A DNA stretch of 64,000 bases from Paenibacillus sp. FSL R5-0912 (GTDB lineage: Bacteria > Bacillota > Bacilli > Paenibacillales > Paenibacillaceae). Each line of letters begins with the position of its first letter. Positions within the stretch are counted from its first letter, which is position 1. Both the position numbers and the translations under genes were made by a program. This document shows, one piece after another, positions 35,800 to 45,190 of the stretch. Below the pieces are notes generated by a model. It did no database searches. It was not told where the DNA came from and saw nothing but the letters and a program-made list of their open reading frames with translations. Location of the stretch: NCBI RefSeq assembly GCF_000758605.1, contig NZ_CP009282.1, positions 3,410,001 to 3,474,000 of the forward strand. Direction: 5' to 3'.

Positions 35800-36123
35800 G
35801 TGGAGGAAGTTGAATACAAGAACAATACTGGCGGAACTGCCGGAGAATACAGACAAGCTGCACTGGGCAGCATTGGAGTTCTGGAATCCTGTCTGGAGAA
35901 GCTGTCGTTCTCAGAGCTTACCAGACAGCAGATGAATCAATTTTTCGGGCAAACGGGTCCGGTGGAAGCAGAGAATATTACCCGAAGAATCTCGGATGTT
36001 TATATGGCCTTTTTAAGTAAAACCAATTTTAAGGTAAAGGCTGCGGAGAGTAACCGCCTCCTCTTCACCCGACTGAAGCAGGAACTGGATGAGATCAAGC
36101 AGGCAATAAGCGAATTGGAATAG
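35800..36123 (+). CDS. Small protein of unknown function between YesN and ChvE
   Basis: A 107-residue soluble, helical, acidic protein. GTG 35800 is chosen for AAGGGG nine bases upstream; GTG 35791 would overlap that site. No signal peptide or membrane helix. Segments such as GSIGVLESCLEKLSFSELTR and FTRLKQELDEIKQAISELE suggest a coiled-coil. I do not recognise a family. It follows the regulator gene by 44 bases and is closed by a terminator, so it belongs to the sensing operon rather than the transport operon. Confidence 0.6.
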   Translation: MEEVEYKNNTGGTAGEYRQAALGSIGVLESCLEKLSFSELTRQQMNQFFGQTGPVEAENITRRISDVYMAFLSKTNFKVKAAESNRLLFTRLKQELDEIKQAISELE

Positions 36124-36130
36124 GTACCGA

Positions 36131-36164
36131 CCGTGTGCGCCTCCGGGCTGCATGCGGTTTTTTT
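36131..36164 (+). terminator. Terminator between sensing and transport operons
   Basis: CCGTGTGC pairs with GCATGCGG (two G-U pairs) and is followed by seven T. It isolates expression of the transporter from that of its regulators. Confidence 0.7.
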
Positions 36165-36186
36165 GTTGTGCTGCACATAAGTTTGA

Positions 36187-36244
36187 TTTTTATAAAAACA
36201 GTAGTCTGAGTGTAAATACGCCCTATGGCTTCTGTTGCTATACT
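36187..36244 (+). promoter_or_regulatory. Likely activator-dependent promoter of chvE-gguAB
   Basis: A -10 box TATACT lies at 36239-36244, but no fair -35 box stands 17 bases upstream. A 12-base palindrome TTTTTATAAAAA lies at 36187-36198. A weak -35 is what one expects for a gene set switched on by a YesN-type activator. Confidence 0.4.
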
Positions 36245-36304
36245 CAACTTGTCACACGGGAGTACCCGTGGAAGACAACAGAATAGTCCAGGGGGTAGTG
36301 CAGA

Positions 36305-37393
36305 ATGAAAAGATATTCATTGGTCTCATTGCTACTAACACTCGTACTCATCTTGTCCGCATGCGGCAACAACGGCAACTCATCAAGCGGCGGAGACTCG
36401 TCCCAAGGCAAAGTAGGGATCGCAATGCCGACGAAATCCTCGGAACGCTGGGTGAATGACGGCAACAACATGGTGAAGGAGTTCGAGAAGCTGGGCTACG
36501 GTACGGATCTGCAATATGCAGAAGATGTCGTGGAGAACCAGGTATCCCAGATTGAGAATATGATCACTAAAGGCGTGAAAGCAATTGTAATCGCTTCAAT
36601 TGACGGCGAGGCCCTGACGGATGTGCTGCAGAAGGCACATGATGCGAATGTCAAAGTCATTGCCTATGACCGTCTGATCAAAAAAAGTGAATATGTAGAC
36701 TACTATGCGACCTTCGATAATTTCAAGGTTGGCGTACTGCAGGGCTCTTACATTGAGGAAAAGCTTGGCCTTAAGGACGGCAAAGGACCTTTCAACATTG
36801 AGCTGTTCGGCGGATCCCCGGATGACAATAACGCCTACTTCTTCTTCGATGGCGCGATGTCAATCCTCAAGCCTTATATTGATTCCGGCAAGCTGGTTGT
36901 CCGCAGCAAGCAGGTTACTATGGATCAGGTAGCTACGCTGCGCTGGGACGGTGCTGCCGCCCAGGCGCGCATGGATAACCTGCTGAGCGCCAATTATGCA
37001 AGCGATAATCTTGACGCTGTTCTCTCTCCTTACGATGGCATCAGCATCGGGATTCTCTCTTCCCTGAAGGGTGTAGGCTACGGTTCAGGCGACAAGAAGC
37101 TTCCGGTTGTTACCGGACAGGACGCTGAGCTGGCTTCCGTGAAATCCATTCTGGCTGGAGAGCAGACACAGACGGTATTCAAGGATACCCGTGAATTAGC
37201 CAAGAAAGCTGTAGAAATGACCGAAAGTGTGCTGAAAGGTACAGAAGCCGAAGTCAACGATACCACAACCTATGACAATGGCGCCAAAATCGTTCCGTCC
37301 TACCTGCTGGAGCCAGTTTCAGTAGATGCAAGCAACGTAGACAAGGTACTGGTAGACGGTGGCTACTATACCAAAGATCAGCTGGGAGAATAA
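36305..37393 (+). CDS. chvE: Multiple-monosaccharide ABC transporter, substrate-binding lipoprotein (ChvE family)
   Basis: A 362-residue extracellular lipoprotein (lipobox LILSAC, then an Asn/Ser/Gly linker). The binding domain is of the xylose/glucose-binding Peripla_BP_4 type: [69 protein letters not shown] and [20 protein letters not shown]. This set of motifs is typical of the ChvE/XylF branch, whose members take up arabinose, galactose, glucose or xylose. The exact sugar cannot be read off. It is followed by its ATPase and permease. Confidence 0.9.
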   Translation: MKRYSLVSLLLTLVLILSACGNNGNSSSGGDSSQGKVGIAMPTKSSERWVNDGNNMVKEFEKLGYGTDLQYAEDVVENQVSQIENMITKGVKAIVIASIDGEALTDVLQKAHDANVKVIAYDRLIKKSEYVDYYATFDNFKVGVLQGSYIEEKLGLKDGKGPFNIELFGGSPDDNNAYFFFDGAMSILKPYIDSGKLVVRSKQVTMDQVATLRWDGAAAQARMDNLLSANYASDNLDAVLSPYDGISIGILSSLKGVGYGSGDKKLPVVTGQDAELASVKSILAGEQTQTVFKDTRELAKKAVEMTESVLKGTEAEVNDTTTYDNGAKIVPSYLLEPVSVDASNVDKVLVDGGYYTKDQLGE

Positions 37394-37409
37394 CCTGCTG
37401 GATACCATT

Positions 37410-37464
37410 TAGCAGCAACCGGCGGCATCTCTGAGTCAGGAGGAGCCGCCGGTACCCGCTGCTA
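37410..37464 (+). other. Large intercistronic stem-loop between chvE and gguA
   Basis: TAGCAGC-AACCGGCGGC (37410-37426) pairs with GCCGCCGGT (37445-37453) and GCTGCTA (37458-37464), about 16 pairs with small bulges. No U-tract follows. It should stabilise the chvE message and lower read-through into gguAB. Confidence 0.7.
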
Positions 37465-37483
37465 CAGTCACAAGGAAAGCTGG

Positions 37484-39022
37484 GTGAGACACTTGAGTGA
37501 ATATATCTTGGAGATGAAAAGCATTACAAAGACATTCCCCGGCGTCAAGGCGCTCTCGAATGTCAACCTGCAGGTCAAGGCCGGTGAAATCCACGCCCTC
37601 TGCGGGGAGAATGGAGCCGGCAAATCCACGCTGATGAAGGTGCTAAGCGGAGTGTACCCGCATGGAACTTACGAAGGGGATATTCTGTATCAGGGAGAGG
37701 TATGCCAGTTCAAGGATATCAAGGACAGTGAAAGTCTGGGCATCGTCATTATCCACCAGGAGCTGGCGCTGATTCCGTATTTGTCTATTTCGGAGAACAT
37801 CTTCCTCGGCAATGAGCAAGCGCGGCGCGGGGTGATCAACTGGAACGAAACGACGGTGAAGACCAAGGAACTGCTAACGACCGTCGGCCTCAAGGAATCG
37901 CCGTTTACCGGAGTATCAACGATCGGCGTCGGCAAGCAGCAGCTTGTAGAGATTGCCAAGGCACTCTCCAAGGAAGTGAAGCTGCTCATTCTCGACGAAC
38001 CGACTGCGGCGCTGAACGAGGATGATAGCGAGAACCTGCTGATGCTCATTTTGGAGCTGAAGAAGCGCGGGATTTCCTCGATTATCATTTCCCACAAATT
38101 GAACGAAATCGAGAAGATAGCGGATTCCGTAACGATTCTGCGGGATGGACAGACCATTAAGACACTGGATATGAAACGCGATGCGGTCACTGAAGATGTC
38201 ATTATTAAAGGCATGGTCGGACGCGATCTGACGAACCGTTATCCAGAGCGTACACCGGAGCTGGGAGAGACCATCTTCGAGATCCGTAACTGGGAGGTAT
38301 ATCATCCGACGCAGCAGGACCGCAAAATGCTGGATCAGATTAATCTGCATATCCGGCGCGGCGAGGTTGTCGGCATTGCCGGACTGATGGGTGCGGGACG
38401 TACGGAGTTGGCCATGAGCGTGTTCGGCAAGTCATACGGCAAGCGGATCAGTGGCCAGACCTTTATGCACGGCAAAGAGGTCCAGCTGAATAACATCACT
38501 CAGGCCATTGAGAGCGGACTGGCCTACGTTACCGAGGACCGCAAGCAGTACGGGCTCATCCTGATCGACGATATCAAGCGGAACATCTCGCTCAGCAGTC
38601 TGAAGAAGCTGTCCCGCCGTGGAGTGATTAATGAGAATGAGGAAGTGCTGGTCGCCGAGGAATACCGGAAGAAGCTGAATATTAAGTCTCCGAGCATTCT
38701 GCAAAAGACAGTGAATCTCAGCGGCGGCAATCAGCAGAAGGTGGTACTCAGCAAATGGATTTATGCCCAGCCGGATATTCTGATCCTGGATGAGCCCACC
38801 CGGGGAATTGATGTGGGTGCCAAATACGAAATCTACTCGATCATTAACAGCCTGGCCGCAGAGGGCAAGGGAGTGCTGGTTATCTCCTCCGAGCTGCCGG
38901 AAATCATCGGGATGTGCGACCGGATCTACACCATGTGCGAAGGGCGCATCAGTGGAGAAGTGGAACGCAAGGATGCATCGCAGGAGCTGTTGATGAAATT
39001 TATGACACGAAGCAGGGGGTAA
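37484..39022 (+). CDS. mmsA: Multiple-monosaccharide ABC transporter ATP-binding protein (GguA/MmsA)
   Basis: A 512-residue sugar ABC ATPase made of two fused ABC domains. The GTG at 37484 sits seven bases behind AAGGA. Domain 1 has [16 protein letters not shown], the signature-like [13 protein letters not shown] and [13 protein letters not shown]. Domain 2 has a degenerate Walker A region ([15 protein letters not shown]), [14 protein letters not shown] and [15 protein letters not shown]. This asymmetric arrangement is normal for the sugar CUT2 family. It powers uptake through the permease encoded immediately downstream. Confidence 0.94.
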   Translation: MRHLSEYILEMKSITKTFPGVKALSNVNLQVKAGEIHALCGENGAGKSTLMKVLSGVYPHGTYEGDILYQGEVCQFKDIKDSESLGIVIIHQELALIPYLSISENIFLGNEQARRGVINWNETTVKTKELLTTVGLKESPFTGVSTIGVGKQQLVEIAKALSKEVKLLILDEPTAALNEDDSENLLMLILELKKRGISSIIISHKLNEIEKIADSVTILRDGQTIKTLDMKRDAVTEDVIIKGMVGRDLTNRYPERTPELGETIFEIRNWEVYHPTQQDRKMLDQINLHIRRGEVVGIAGLMGAGRTELAMSVFGKSYGKRISGQTFMHGKEVQLNNITQAIESGLAYVTEDRKQYGLILIDDIKRNISLSSLKKLSRRGVINENEEVLVAEEYRKKLNIKSPSILQKTVNLSGGNQQKVVLSKWIYAQPDILILDEPTRGIDVGAKYEIYSIINSLAAEGKGVLVISSELPEIIGMCDRIYTMCEGRISGEVERKDASQELLMKFMTRSRG

Positions 39023-39028
39023 TACCGC

Positions 39029-40192
39029 ATGGGAGCCATTACTGAACTTTTCAAAAAGAATATCCGCCAATACGGCATGATCATCGCCTTGATCTTTATC
39101 TCTATCTTCTTTCAAATTATGACCGACGGCATTCTGCTGAAGCCGCTGAACGTAACCAATCTAATTCTGCAGAACAGCTATATTCTGGTGCTGGCCATCG
39201 GAATGGTGCTTGTCATTATTACCGGGCATATCGACTTGTCCGTTGGTTCGGTAGCCGCCTTCATCGGCGCACTGTCCGCCATTATGATGGTGGATATGAA
39301 CATGAATCCTGTGCTTGCCGTGGTTCTCTCGCTCCTAATGGGAGCACTCGTTGGGGCATGGCAGGGCTTCTGGGTCGCATATATCAAAATCCCGGCGTTT
39401 ATCGTCACCCTGGCAGGTATGCTGCTGTTCCGGGGCTTAACGATGATCGTGCTGAACGGACAGTCGATAGCGCCTTTTCCTAAGACTTTTCAGAAGATCA
39501 GCTCGGGGTTCATCCCCGATATCTTCAGCGGCAGCTCTACGAATGTGCTGACACTGGTCATTGGAGTGGTCCTGTCTGTCTTGGTTATTTATCAGGAATA
39601 CCGCAGCCGTAAAATTACCGTGAAATACGGTTTTGAACAAGCTCCCGCCTGGATTTCGATTGCCAAGGCAGCGGCGCTGGTGATTGTGATCAACCTGTTC
39701 ACTTATGTACTGGCTCAATATAACGGGATTCCGAACATTCTAGTGATCCTGATGGTGCTGATCGTTATCTATTCATTCGTGATGAACCATATGACGATGG
39801 GCCGGCATATCTATGCACTGGGCGGCAATGAGAAGGCTGCGAGCCTCTCCGGCGTCAAAACCAAACGGGTTACCTTCTGGGTATTCGTCAACATGGGCGT
39901 ACTCGCTGCACTGTCCGGCTTGGTATTCGCTGCACGGCTTAACTCTGCGACACCAAAAGCCGGAACCAACTTCGAGCTGGATGCCATCGCGGCCTGCTTC
40001 ATCGGTGGAGCCTCCGCTTCCGGCGGGATCGGGACAGTGGTTGGTGCGATCATCGGCGGTCTCGTCATGGGTGTTATGAATAACGGGATGTCGCTCGTCG
40101 GCCTCGGCGTAGATTGGCAGCAGGGCATCAAGGGTCTGGTGCTGCTGCTGGCAGTAGGCTTTGATATTTATAATAAGTCGAAGACGGCTTAG
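39029..40192 (+). CDS. mmsB: Multiple-monosaccharide ABC transporter permease (GguB/MmsB)
   Basis: A 387-residue membrane permease with about ten helices. Family hallmarks are GMVLVIITGHIDLSVGSVAA, GALVGAWQGFWVAYIKIPAF, VTLAGMLLFRGLT, the EAA-like ALGGNEKAASLSGV loop, and DAIAACFIGGASASGGIGTV. It forms the CUT2 pore with GguA and the ChvE binding protein. The start lies six bases after gguA. A strong terminator follows. Confidence 0.94.
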   Translation: MGAITELFKKNIRQYGMIIALIFISIFFQIMTDGILLKPLNVTNLILQNSYILVLAIGMVLVIITGHIDLSVGSVAAFIGALSAIMMVDMNMNPVLAVVLSLLMGALVGAWQGFWVAYIKIPAFIVTLAGMLLFRGLTMIVLNGQSIAPFPKTFQKISSGFIPDIFSGSSTNVLTLVIGVVLSVLVIYQEYRSRKITVKYGFEQAPAWISIAKAAALVIVINLFTYVLAQYNGIPNILVILMVLIVIYSFVMNHMTMGRHIYALGGNEKAASLSGVKTKRVTFWVFVNMGVLAALSGLVFAARLNSATPKAGTNFELDAIAACFIGGASASGGIGTVVGAIIGGLVMGVMNNGMSLVGLGVDWQQGIKGLVLLLAVGFDIYNKSKTA

Positions 40193-40205
40193 GCTTGAAA
40201 TACCG

Positions 40206-40244
40206 CCAGAAATGCTCCCTGACAGGGGGCATTTCTGGTTTTTT
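40206..40244 (+). terminator. Terminator of the chvE-gguAB operon
   Basis: CCAGAAATGCTCCC pairs with GGGGGCATTTCTGG around TGACA and is followed by six T. Confidence 0.9.
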
Positions 40245-40343
40245 GACATAAAGATTCCGTGCAACACTTGCAGCATCCCGCCCGGCCATGGATAATAGCA
40301 TCTAAGGCGTATACTAATACATAGCTGTGACAGGAGGCCACAG

Positions 40344-41012
40344 ATGCAGATTATTGCCATGCTGACCATGCTGATTGACCACATCGGCTATATTTTTTTT
40401 CCGGGCGAGCTGGCCTGGAGATATGTGGGGCGAATTGCTTTTCCAATTTACTGCTACGCGCTGGTGCAAGGGCATATACATACTTCATCGAGACCCCGCT
40501 ACCTGCGGCGGCTGCTGATGATCGCCCTGCTTGCCCAGATTCCGTACAATTTGGCGCTGGACCCCGGTGGATGGAATGTGGTGTTCACCCTCCTGCTGTC
40601 TGCTGCCGTGCTTACGCTGCTAGATAAGCTGCCGAAGTTGTGGTATGGGGTTCCGGTAGTTATCGTTGCGGTGCTGCTCATGGATCTTCTGCCGCTGGAC
40701 TATAATGCATACGGGCTGCTTCTGGTGCTGATTTTCCGTTATACCCGCTCGTATTGGCTTGTGCTGGCACATTTTGCGCTGAATGGATTCTATTTGTTCT
40801 ATTATAATTGGCTGGTGCAGATGGCCAGTATTGTGCCTACCCTTCTCATTGCGCTGACTCCGGGCTTCTGGATATTACTGGAGCGCAGACGGCTGCCACG
40901 CTGGGTCTGGTGGTCATTTTATCCCGCACATTTAGCGGTACTTGCGTTGGTAAAGATTCTCTTTTTCCAAGATTGGGTATCTATAGAGTGGCGGAGTTTA
41001 TTTACCTTTTGA
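40344..41012 (+). CDS. TraX family membrane protein
   Basis: A 222-residue protein with about six to seven hydrophobic helices, starting at ATG 40344 behind GGAGG. The N-terminus IIAMLTMLIDHIGYIFFPG then YVGRIAFPIYCYALVQG is the TraX signature; LRRLLMIALLAQIPYNLAL follows. F-plasmid TraX acetylates pilin, but the many chromosomal Firmicute copies have no known role and may be O- or N-acyltransferases of envelope molecules. It appears monocistronic. Confidence 0.88.
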   Translation: MQIIAMLTMLIDHIGYIFFPGELAWRYVGRIAFPIYCYALVQGHIHTSSRPRYLRRLLMIALLAQIPYNLALDPGGWNVVFTLLLSAAVLTLLDKLPKLWYGVPVVIVAVLLMDLLPLDYNAYGLLLVLIFRYTRSYWLVLAHFALNGFYLFYYNWLVQMASIVPTLLIALTPGFWILLERRRLPRWVWWSFYPAHLAVLALVKILFFQDWVSIEWRSLFTF

Positions 41013-41105
41013 AGGAATAATAGATTCTGTCCTCTACATTTACAAATCCTTCCTCCTTTGAGATGATGGATACGTTACCACATTATGAGCTAGAGGAGAC
41101 ATGCT

Positions 41106-42614
41106 ATGAAGAAAATGAAAGCAAGAACTAAATGGCTGGTGCCGTTTCTTGCACTGCTGCTGATCCTGGCAGGCTGCCAAACCGTCGGCGGATTTGATGT
41201 CAACAAGGCATTGCTTGGGGATCTCGATGTGAAATCCTCAGAATCAAGTACGACGCTTAGCTTAAGCGCTGTTCCTGCAGTAGGCATCCGTGCGGAGGAT
41301 CAGGAGATTGTCGATCTTATTAATTCATTATCCCTTACGCTTGGAAGTGTGAAGCTGCAGGACAACGGCAATGTCTCGGCATCGGGAATTGTAGGGTATA
41401 AGCAATCCAAAATTCCGTTCTCCTTCTTCATGGATCAGGCGAATATTGTCTTTACCGCTGAAGGAGCCAAGCAGCCGTTCTACTTCCCGATTCAGGGATA
41501 TGAAGACACACTCGGCATAGAAGGTCTGGATCAGACGAAGACACTGGAGCTTTCTAAGCTGATCTCCCAGTTCGTGGTGAAGAACCTGCCGAATCCTGGA
41601 GCAATTACGGTTGCCTCAGTATCGGAATCTGTATATGGCCAGCAGACGAGCTTAACGAAGCTACATACGGAAATTACCGGTGAAGAGCTTCCAGTGCTGC
41701 TGAAGAGCTTCCTGAGATCGATCTCCAAAGACACTGAAGGCTTCACTGCCCTGATCAGCGGCCTCTATGATTATCTGTATCCGCTTCTGGAGGCTTCAGG
41801 TGAAGATCTGAATAGTCTTGGCTTCGGAGAGATCCCACTGGATGACAAAGAAGGCGTAGTCACTGTAGCGCATGATGCTGCCAAGCTGGCAGTGGATGCT
41901 CTCCTGCTGGTCTACGACAAGCAGCTTGAGAGTCTCTATGAGAGCACACCTGAACTGAAGACTGTTCTTGGCAAAGATACGAAGCTGACCGTGGACCTGT
42001 TCGTGGATAGCGGTTTCCATGTCCGTAAACAGAACATTGATCTCAAGGTTGCTCTTCCGGCCAGTGAAGATCTGCCGCTGCAGAGTATCAATGTGAAGCT
42101 GGTTTCAGAGACCTGGAACGTGAATGGCCCTGTAACTGCTGATCCGATCAGCACAACCGGCGGCATTGATTTCTCCTCAGCGGAGCTTACTCCGGGTGAG
42201 ACATTGAGAAGCTTTGAACAAGGCTCTGCGGTCTATAACCTGCTCAAGGATGATATGGGAATTACGTCCAAGAGCCTGATGATCGCACCGGATGATGATT
42301 ACTATTATCCTATCGTGGACAATGGCACAACCTATGTTCCGCTGCGCTATATTGCAGAGGACCTGGAAGCTTCTGTTGAGTGGGATGCGGCTAATCGCGC
42401 GATTAATGTAACCGATGATGTCTACGGCGATCTGCTGGTATTCAAAATCGGCTCCGCACAGGCACAGATTGCCGGCGCTACCGTGAAGCTTCCACAGCCT
42501 GTATTCGTGGATGAATACGGAGATGCTTATGTGCCGCTGCGCGTTCTGGCACAAGGTCTACATGCTTCCGTTGAAGTGGATGAAGACGGATATATCTGGA
42601 TTGACCGTCCGTAA
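41106..42614 (+). CDS. Stalk-domain (copper amine oxidase N-like) lipoprotein
   Basis: A 502-residue lipoprotein with lipobox LILAGC at residues ~18-23. Residues 25-370 form a large beta-rich extracellular part of no known family (ITVASVSESVYGQQTSLTKL, LYESTPELKTVLGKDTKL). The C-terminal ~120 residues hold two stalk-domain repeats, TTYVPLRYIAEDLEASVEWD and DAYVPLRVLAQGLHASVEVD. In Paenibacillus this domain is common on exported wall-associated proteins. Its function is unknown. A terminator follows the stop. Confidence 0.85.
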   Translation: MKKMKARTKWLVPFLALLLILAGCQTVGGFDVNKALLGDLDVKSSESSTTLSLSAVPAVGIRAEDQEIVDLINSLSLTLGSVKLQDNGNVSASGIVGYKQSKIPFSFFMDQANIVFTAEGAKQPFYFPIQGYEDTLGIEGLDQTKTLELSKLISQFVVKNLPNPGAITVASVSESVYGQQTSLTKLHTEITGEELPVLLKSFLRSISKDTEGFTALISGLYDYLYPLLEASGEDLNSLGFGEIPLDDKEGVVTVAHDAAKLAVDALLLVYDKQLESLYESTPELKTVLGKDTKLTVDLFVDSGFHVRKQNIDLKVALPASEDLPLQSINVKLVSETWNVNGPVTADPISTTGGIDFSSAELTPGETLRSFEQGSAVYNLLKDDMGITSKSLMIAPDDDYYYPIVDNGTTYVPLRYIAEDLEASVEWDAANRAINVTDDVYGDLLVFKIGSAQAQIAGATVKLPQPVFVDEYGDAYVPLRVLAQGLHASVEVDEDGYIWIDRP

Positions 42615-42634
42615 GGTTTAAAGAGGTAAGCATG

Positions 42635-42676
42635 AAGCCGGAACCCCTAAGAAATTAGGTGGTTCCGGTTTTTTTT
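42635..42676 (+). terminator. Terminator after the stalk-domain lipoprotein gene
   Basis: AAGCCGGAACCCCTAA pairs with TTAGGTGGTTCCGG around GAAA, followed by eight T. Confidence 0.9.
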
Positions 42677-42740
42677 ATATTCAGGTATAGTGAAATTAAA
42701 GAGAAGGATAAAATTTCAGATAAATGAAAGGGCGGCGAGG

Positions 42741-43025
42741 ATGCAGCGGATTTTTCTAATCTACAAACAATTCTTAACAGAACCTCTGTGGTTTAAGATT
42801 CTTATTATTACCACTTTGCTTGCGGCCGTCATATTCAGCAGTTCCTCTTTACCACAAAATGGTTATTATCAGCTTACTTCTAAATTAGCAGCAGCAATCT
42901 TTTTTACAGCCTATGGCGTTAATTTCCGTTCAAACACCCGGGTTTCTGCTGTTTTTTTAGTAATGGCGGCGGTTTGCATTTTTCTGTCCTGGACTATCTG
43001 GACGGGCCTTCCGCCAGCTGAGTAG
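42741..43025 (+). CDS. Small membrane protein of unknown function
   Basis: About 94 residues from ATG 42741, which stands behind GGGCGGCGAGG. Three hydrophobic segments are visible (FKILIITTLLAAVIFSSSSL, AAAIFFTAYGV, VFLVMAAVCIFLSWTIW). No family is recognised. The gene lies between a terminator and a convergent DoxX gene and shows weaker codon bias than its neighbours. Confidence 0.5.
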   Translation: MQRIFLIYKQFLTEPLWFKILIITTLLAAVIFSSSSLPQNGYYQLTSKLAAAIFFTAYGVNFRSNTRVSAVFLVMAAVCIFLSWTIWTGLPPAE

Positions 43026-43045
43026 GACTACCTTGACATTCTCGT

Positions 43046-43399
43046 TCAGAACCGGCCAACCGCGACAATTAGAGCCAACACGATGAAGAAGATGTTCACA
43101 CCGATCTCCCGGTATTCCTTGCGTTTGATATGGAAAAGGGCGCCGCTTAGGACAGTCACTGCAAGGGCTGCTGCGGCAACCGGCGTTAACACAGGTACAC
43201 TATTCAGCGCATAAGGAAGTATCAATCCAAGTGCGCCCAATAGTTCGGCTACCCCTATAAAGACCACAAATGCCTTGGGAACATCTGATACCCATCCCCA
43301 GGATTTTTTCGCCTGCCCGTACCGAAAGGCCTTAAGCCAGCCCGAATATACAAAACCTGCTGCTGCAATTCCCTGTACAATCCATAATGCAATATTCAT
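43046..43399 (-). CDS. DoxX family membrane protein
   Basis: A 117-residue protein with four hydrophobic helices. Typical DoxX features are IVQGIAAAGFVYSGWLKAF at the N-terminus and the second-helix motif VVFIGVAELLGALGLILPY. DoxX proteins, such as CatD of B. subtilis, are often found with HxlR-type repressors and act in quinone, thiol or electrophile stress. Here the divergent neighbour at 43535 is an HxlR regulator. The start ATG lies behind AGGAGGAGTC. Confidence 0.88.
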   Translation of the reverse strand: MNIALWIVQGIAAAGFVYSGWLKAFRYGQAKKSWGWVSDVPKAFVVFIGVAELLGALGLILPYALNSVPVLTPVAAAALAVTVLSGALFHIKRKEYREIGVNIFFIVLALIVAVGRF

Positions 43400-43499
43400 A
43401 AATGACTCCTCCTGATACGTTTTAGCTGTCTGTTACTGTATAATAGCCCCAATGAAGCAATACGCGATAGTAGGCACTTTTAATAAACATAGTTAAGAA

Positions 43500-43507
43500 T
43501 AAGTAAC
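43500..43507. promoter_or_regulatory. Possible HxlR half-operator
   Basis: TAAGTAAC (minus strand GTTACTTA) lies in the DoxX/HxlR divergent region, with a further GTTACT at 43432-43437. The same octamer GTTACTTA occurs in the palindrome before the nitroreductase gene at 49585. Confidence 0.35.
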
Positions 43508-43534
43508 CATACGCAGGATAAGGAGCTGGAGGCT

Positions 43535-43879
43535 ATGGAATCGTATTGTAAGTTTGAATCGGCACTGGACATTCTGATCGGGAAATGGAAGCCTGTTATT
43601 CTGCTTCAGCTAATTAACAAAGGCACCATGCGATTCGGAGAACTGCAGAAATCCATTCCTGATATTAACAAGAAGATGCTCACCCAGCAGTTAAGGGAGC
43701 TAGAGTATAACGATATCGTGCACCGTGAAGTGTACAATCAGATCCCGCCAAAGGTTGAATATTCAATCTCGGAATATGGGAAAGGATTAAGTTCTGTGCT
43801 GCAGGTATTGAATGATTGGGGAGTTTCTCATATTGAGCATATGAAGAAGCTGTATGAAGCGGATCGTTCAGGAAGTTAA
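43535..43879 (+). CDS. HxlR family transcriptional regulator
   Basis: A 114-residue winged-helix repressor. The HxlR pattern is complete: FESALDILIGKWKPVILLQL, MRFGELQKSIPDINKKMLTQ (recognition helix), LRELEYNDIVHREVYNQIPP and YSISEYGKGLSSVLQVL. A Cys at position 5 matches the redox-sensing N-terminal Cys of YodB-type members. It is divergent from the DoxX gene, which is the most likely target. Ribosome site AGCTGGAGG. Confidence 0.92.
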   Translation: MESYCKFESALDILIGKWKPVILLQLINKGTMRFGELQKSIPDINKKMLTQQLRELEYNDIVHREVYNQIPPKVEYSISEYGKGLSSVLQVLNDWGVSHIEHMKKLYEADRSGS

Positions 43880-43957
43880 GCAGATGCGAGGAAATGCTGG
43901 ATACATTAAATCAGTAGAGTCTAGGCTGTGCAGTTCAAAATCAAGGGGGCAATGTAA

Positions 43958-45172
43958 ATGCAGACGGATGAGCAGAAGGTACCGGAAGATATTCAGAAGG
44001 GGAGAGGGGGGGCCCTTCTTGAAGTGCTGCTTGTATCTGCTAAACTGGGTTTTACTTCGTTTGGAGGACCGATCGCTCACCTGGGTTACTTTCACAATGA
44101 GTATATACGCCGCCGGAAGTGGATGGATGAACGGAGCTACGCTGATCTGGTAGCTCTTTGCCAGTTTCTCCCTGGTCCGGCGAGCAGCCAGGTTGGTATC
44201 GGTATCGGTGTTGTAAGAGCAGGTTTGCTGGGAGGGGTTGTTGCGTGGCTAGGCTTTACTTTACCTTCTGTCATTGCGCTGGTTGCGTTTGCCTTTTTGC
44301 TTCAAGGCTATGATATAGGCAGTGCAGGCTGGATTCATGGACTGAAGATCGTTGCTGTGGCGGTTGTTGCCCATGCTATTCTTGGCATGGGGCAAAAGCT
44401 GACGCCTGACCGGGAAAGAGTAACCATCGCTGTTATTGGAGCAGCTGTTACATTGTCCTGGCAGACAGCCTACAGCCAGGTACTTACAATTGCTGCAGCT
44501 GGCATAGTTGGGGTTTGGCTTTATCGCAAAAAAACTGCGGAAGGCACAGCAGACCTTCACGTTTCAATCAGCCGAACCTTTGCTATTCTCTGTTTACTAT
44601 TATTTTTTGGTCTCTTAGTAGCTCTCCCTTTATTAAGAGGAACAGCAGAGACCGGAGGGTTAGCGATATTTGACAGCTTTTATCGTTCCGGTTCTTTGGT
44701 ATTCGGCGGCGGACATGTCGTGCTTCCGCTTCTGGAAAGAGAAGTAGTTCCTACAGGCTGGGTTAGCCAAGCAGATTTCCTGGCGGGGTACGGAGCCACG
44801 CAAGCAGTTCCGGGCCCGTTGTTCACTTTTGCAAGTTACCTTGGGGCCCTGACCGGAGGTGTTACCGGAGCAATCGTTGCCACGTCCGCTATCTTCCTGC
44901 CGGCCTTTCTTCTTGTAGTCGGCACACTTCCTTTTTGGAACAGCTTAAGAAAAAGCCTGAAAATTCAGGGAGCCTTGGCCGGGATTAATGCAGCTGTTGT
45001 TGGGATTTTACTTGCTGCCTTGTATGATCCCCTGTGGACTTCAGCTATTGTGGAGCCGATGGATTTCGCGCTGGCCGCCATTCTATTTATTATGCTGGTT
45101 TTCTGGAAGCTTCCGCCTTGGGTAGTCGTTGTAGCTGGTTCAGCGGGCGGAATGTTACTTGGAGTATTTTAA
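43958..45172 (+). CDS. chrA: Chromate transporter ChrA (two-domain form)
   Basis: A 404-residue CHR-family membrane protein that expels chromate. Two homologous halves each begin with the family motif: KLGFTSFGGPIAHLGYFHNE with QFLPGPASSQVG in the first and SLVFGGGHVVLPLLEREV with ATQAVPGPLFTFASYLG in the second. About ten to twelve helices in all. The start ATG lies behind AAGGGGGCAATG-type spacing. It follows the HxlR gene in the same direction. A link to chromate or sulfate homeostasis rests on family knowledge only. Confidence 0.92.
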   Translation: MQTDEQKVPEDIQKGRGGALLEVLLVSAKLGFTSFGGPIAHLGYFHNEYIRRRKWMDERSYADLVALCQFLPGPASSQVGIGIGVVRAGLLGGVVAWLGFTLPSVIALVAFAFLLQGYDIGSAGWIHGLKIVAVAVVAHAILGMGQKLTPDRERVTIAVIGAAVTLSWQTAYSQVLTIAAAGIVGVWLYRKKTAEGTADLHVSISRTFAILCLLLFFGLLVALPLLRGTAETGGLAIFDSFYRSGSLVFGGGHVVLPLLEREVVPTGWVSQADFLAGYGATQAVPGPLFTFASYLGALTGGVTGAIVATSAIFLPAFLLVVGTLPFWNSLRKSLKIQGALAGINAAVVGILLAALYDPLWTSAIVEPMDFALAAILFIMLVFWKLPPWVVVVAGSAGGMLLGVF

Positions 45173-45190
45173 TCAGCGAGGGGACTGGAA

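Noticed and set aside
40344..41012. Conjugation region suggested by TraX
   Set aside because: TraX-family genes are common chromosomal singletons in Firmicutes, and no other transfer or plasmid genes are present.
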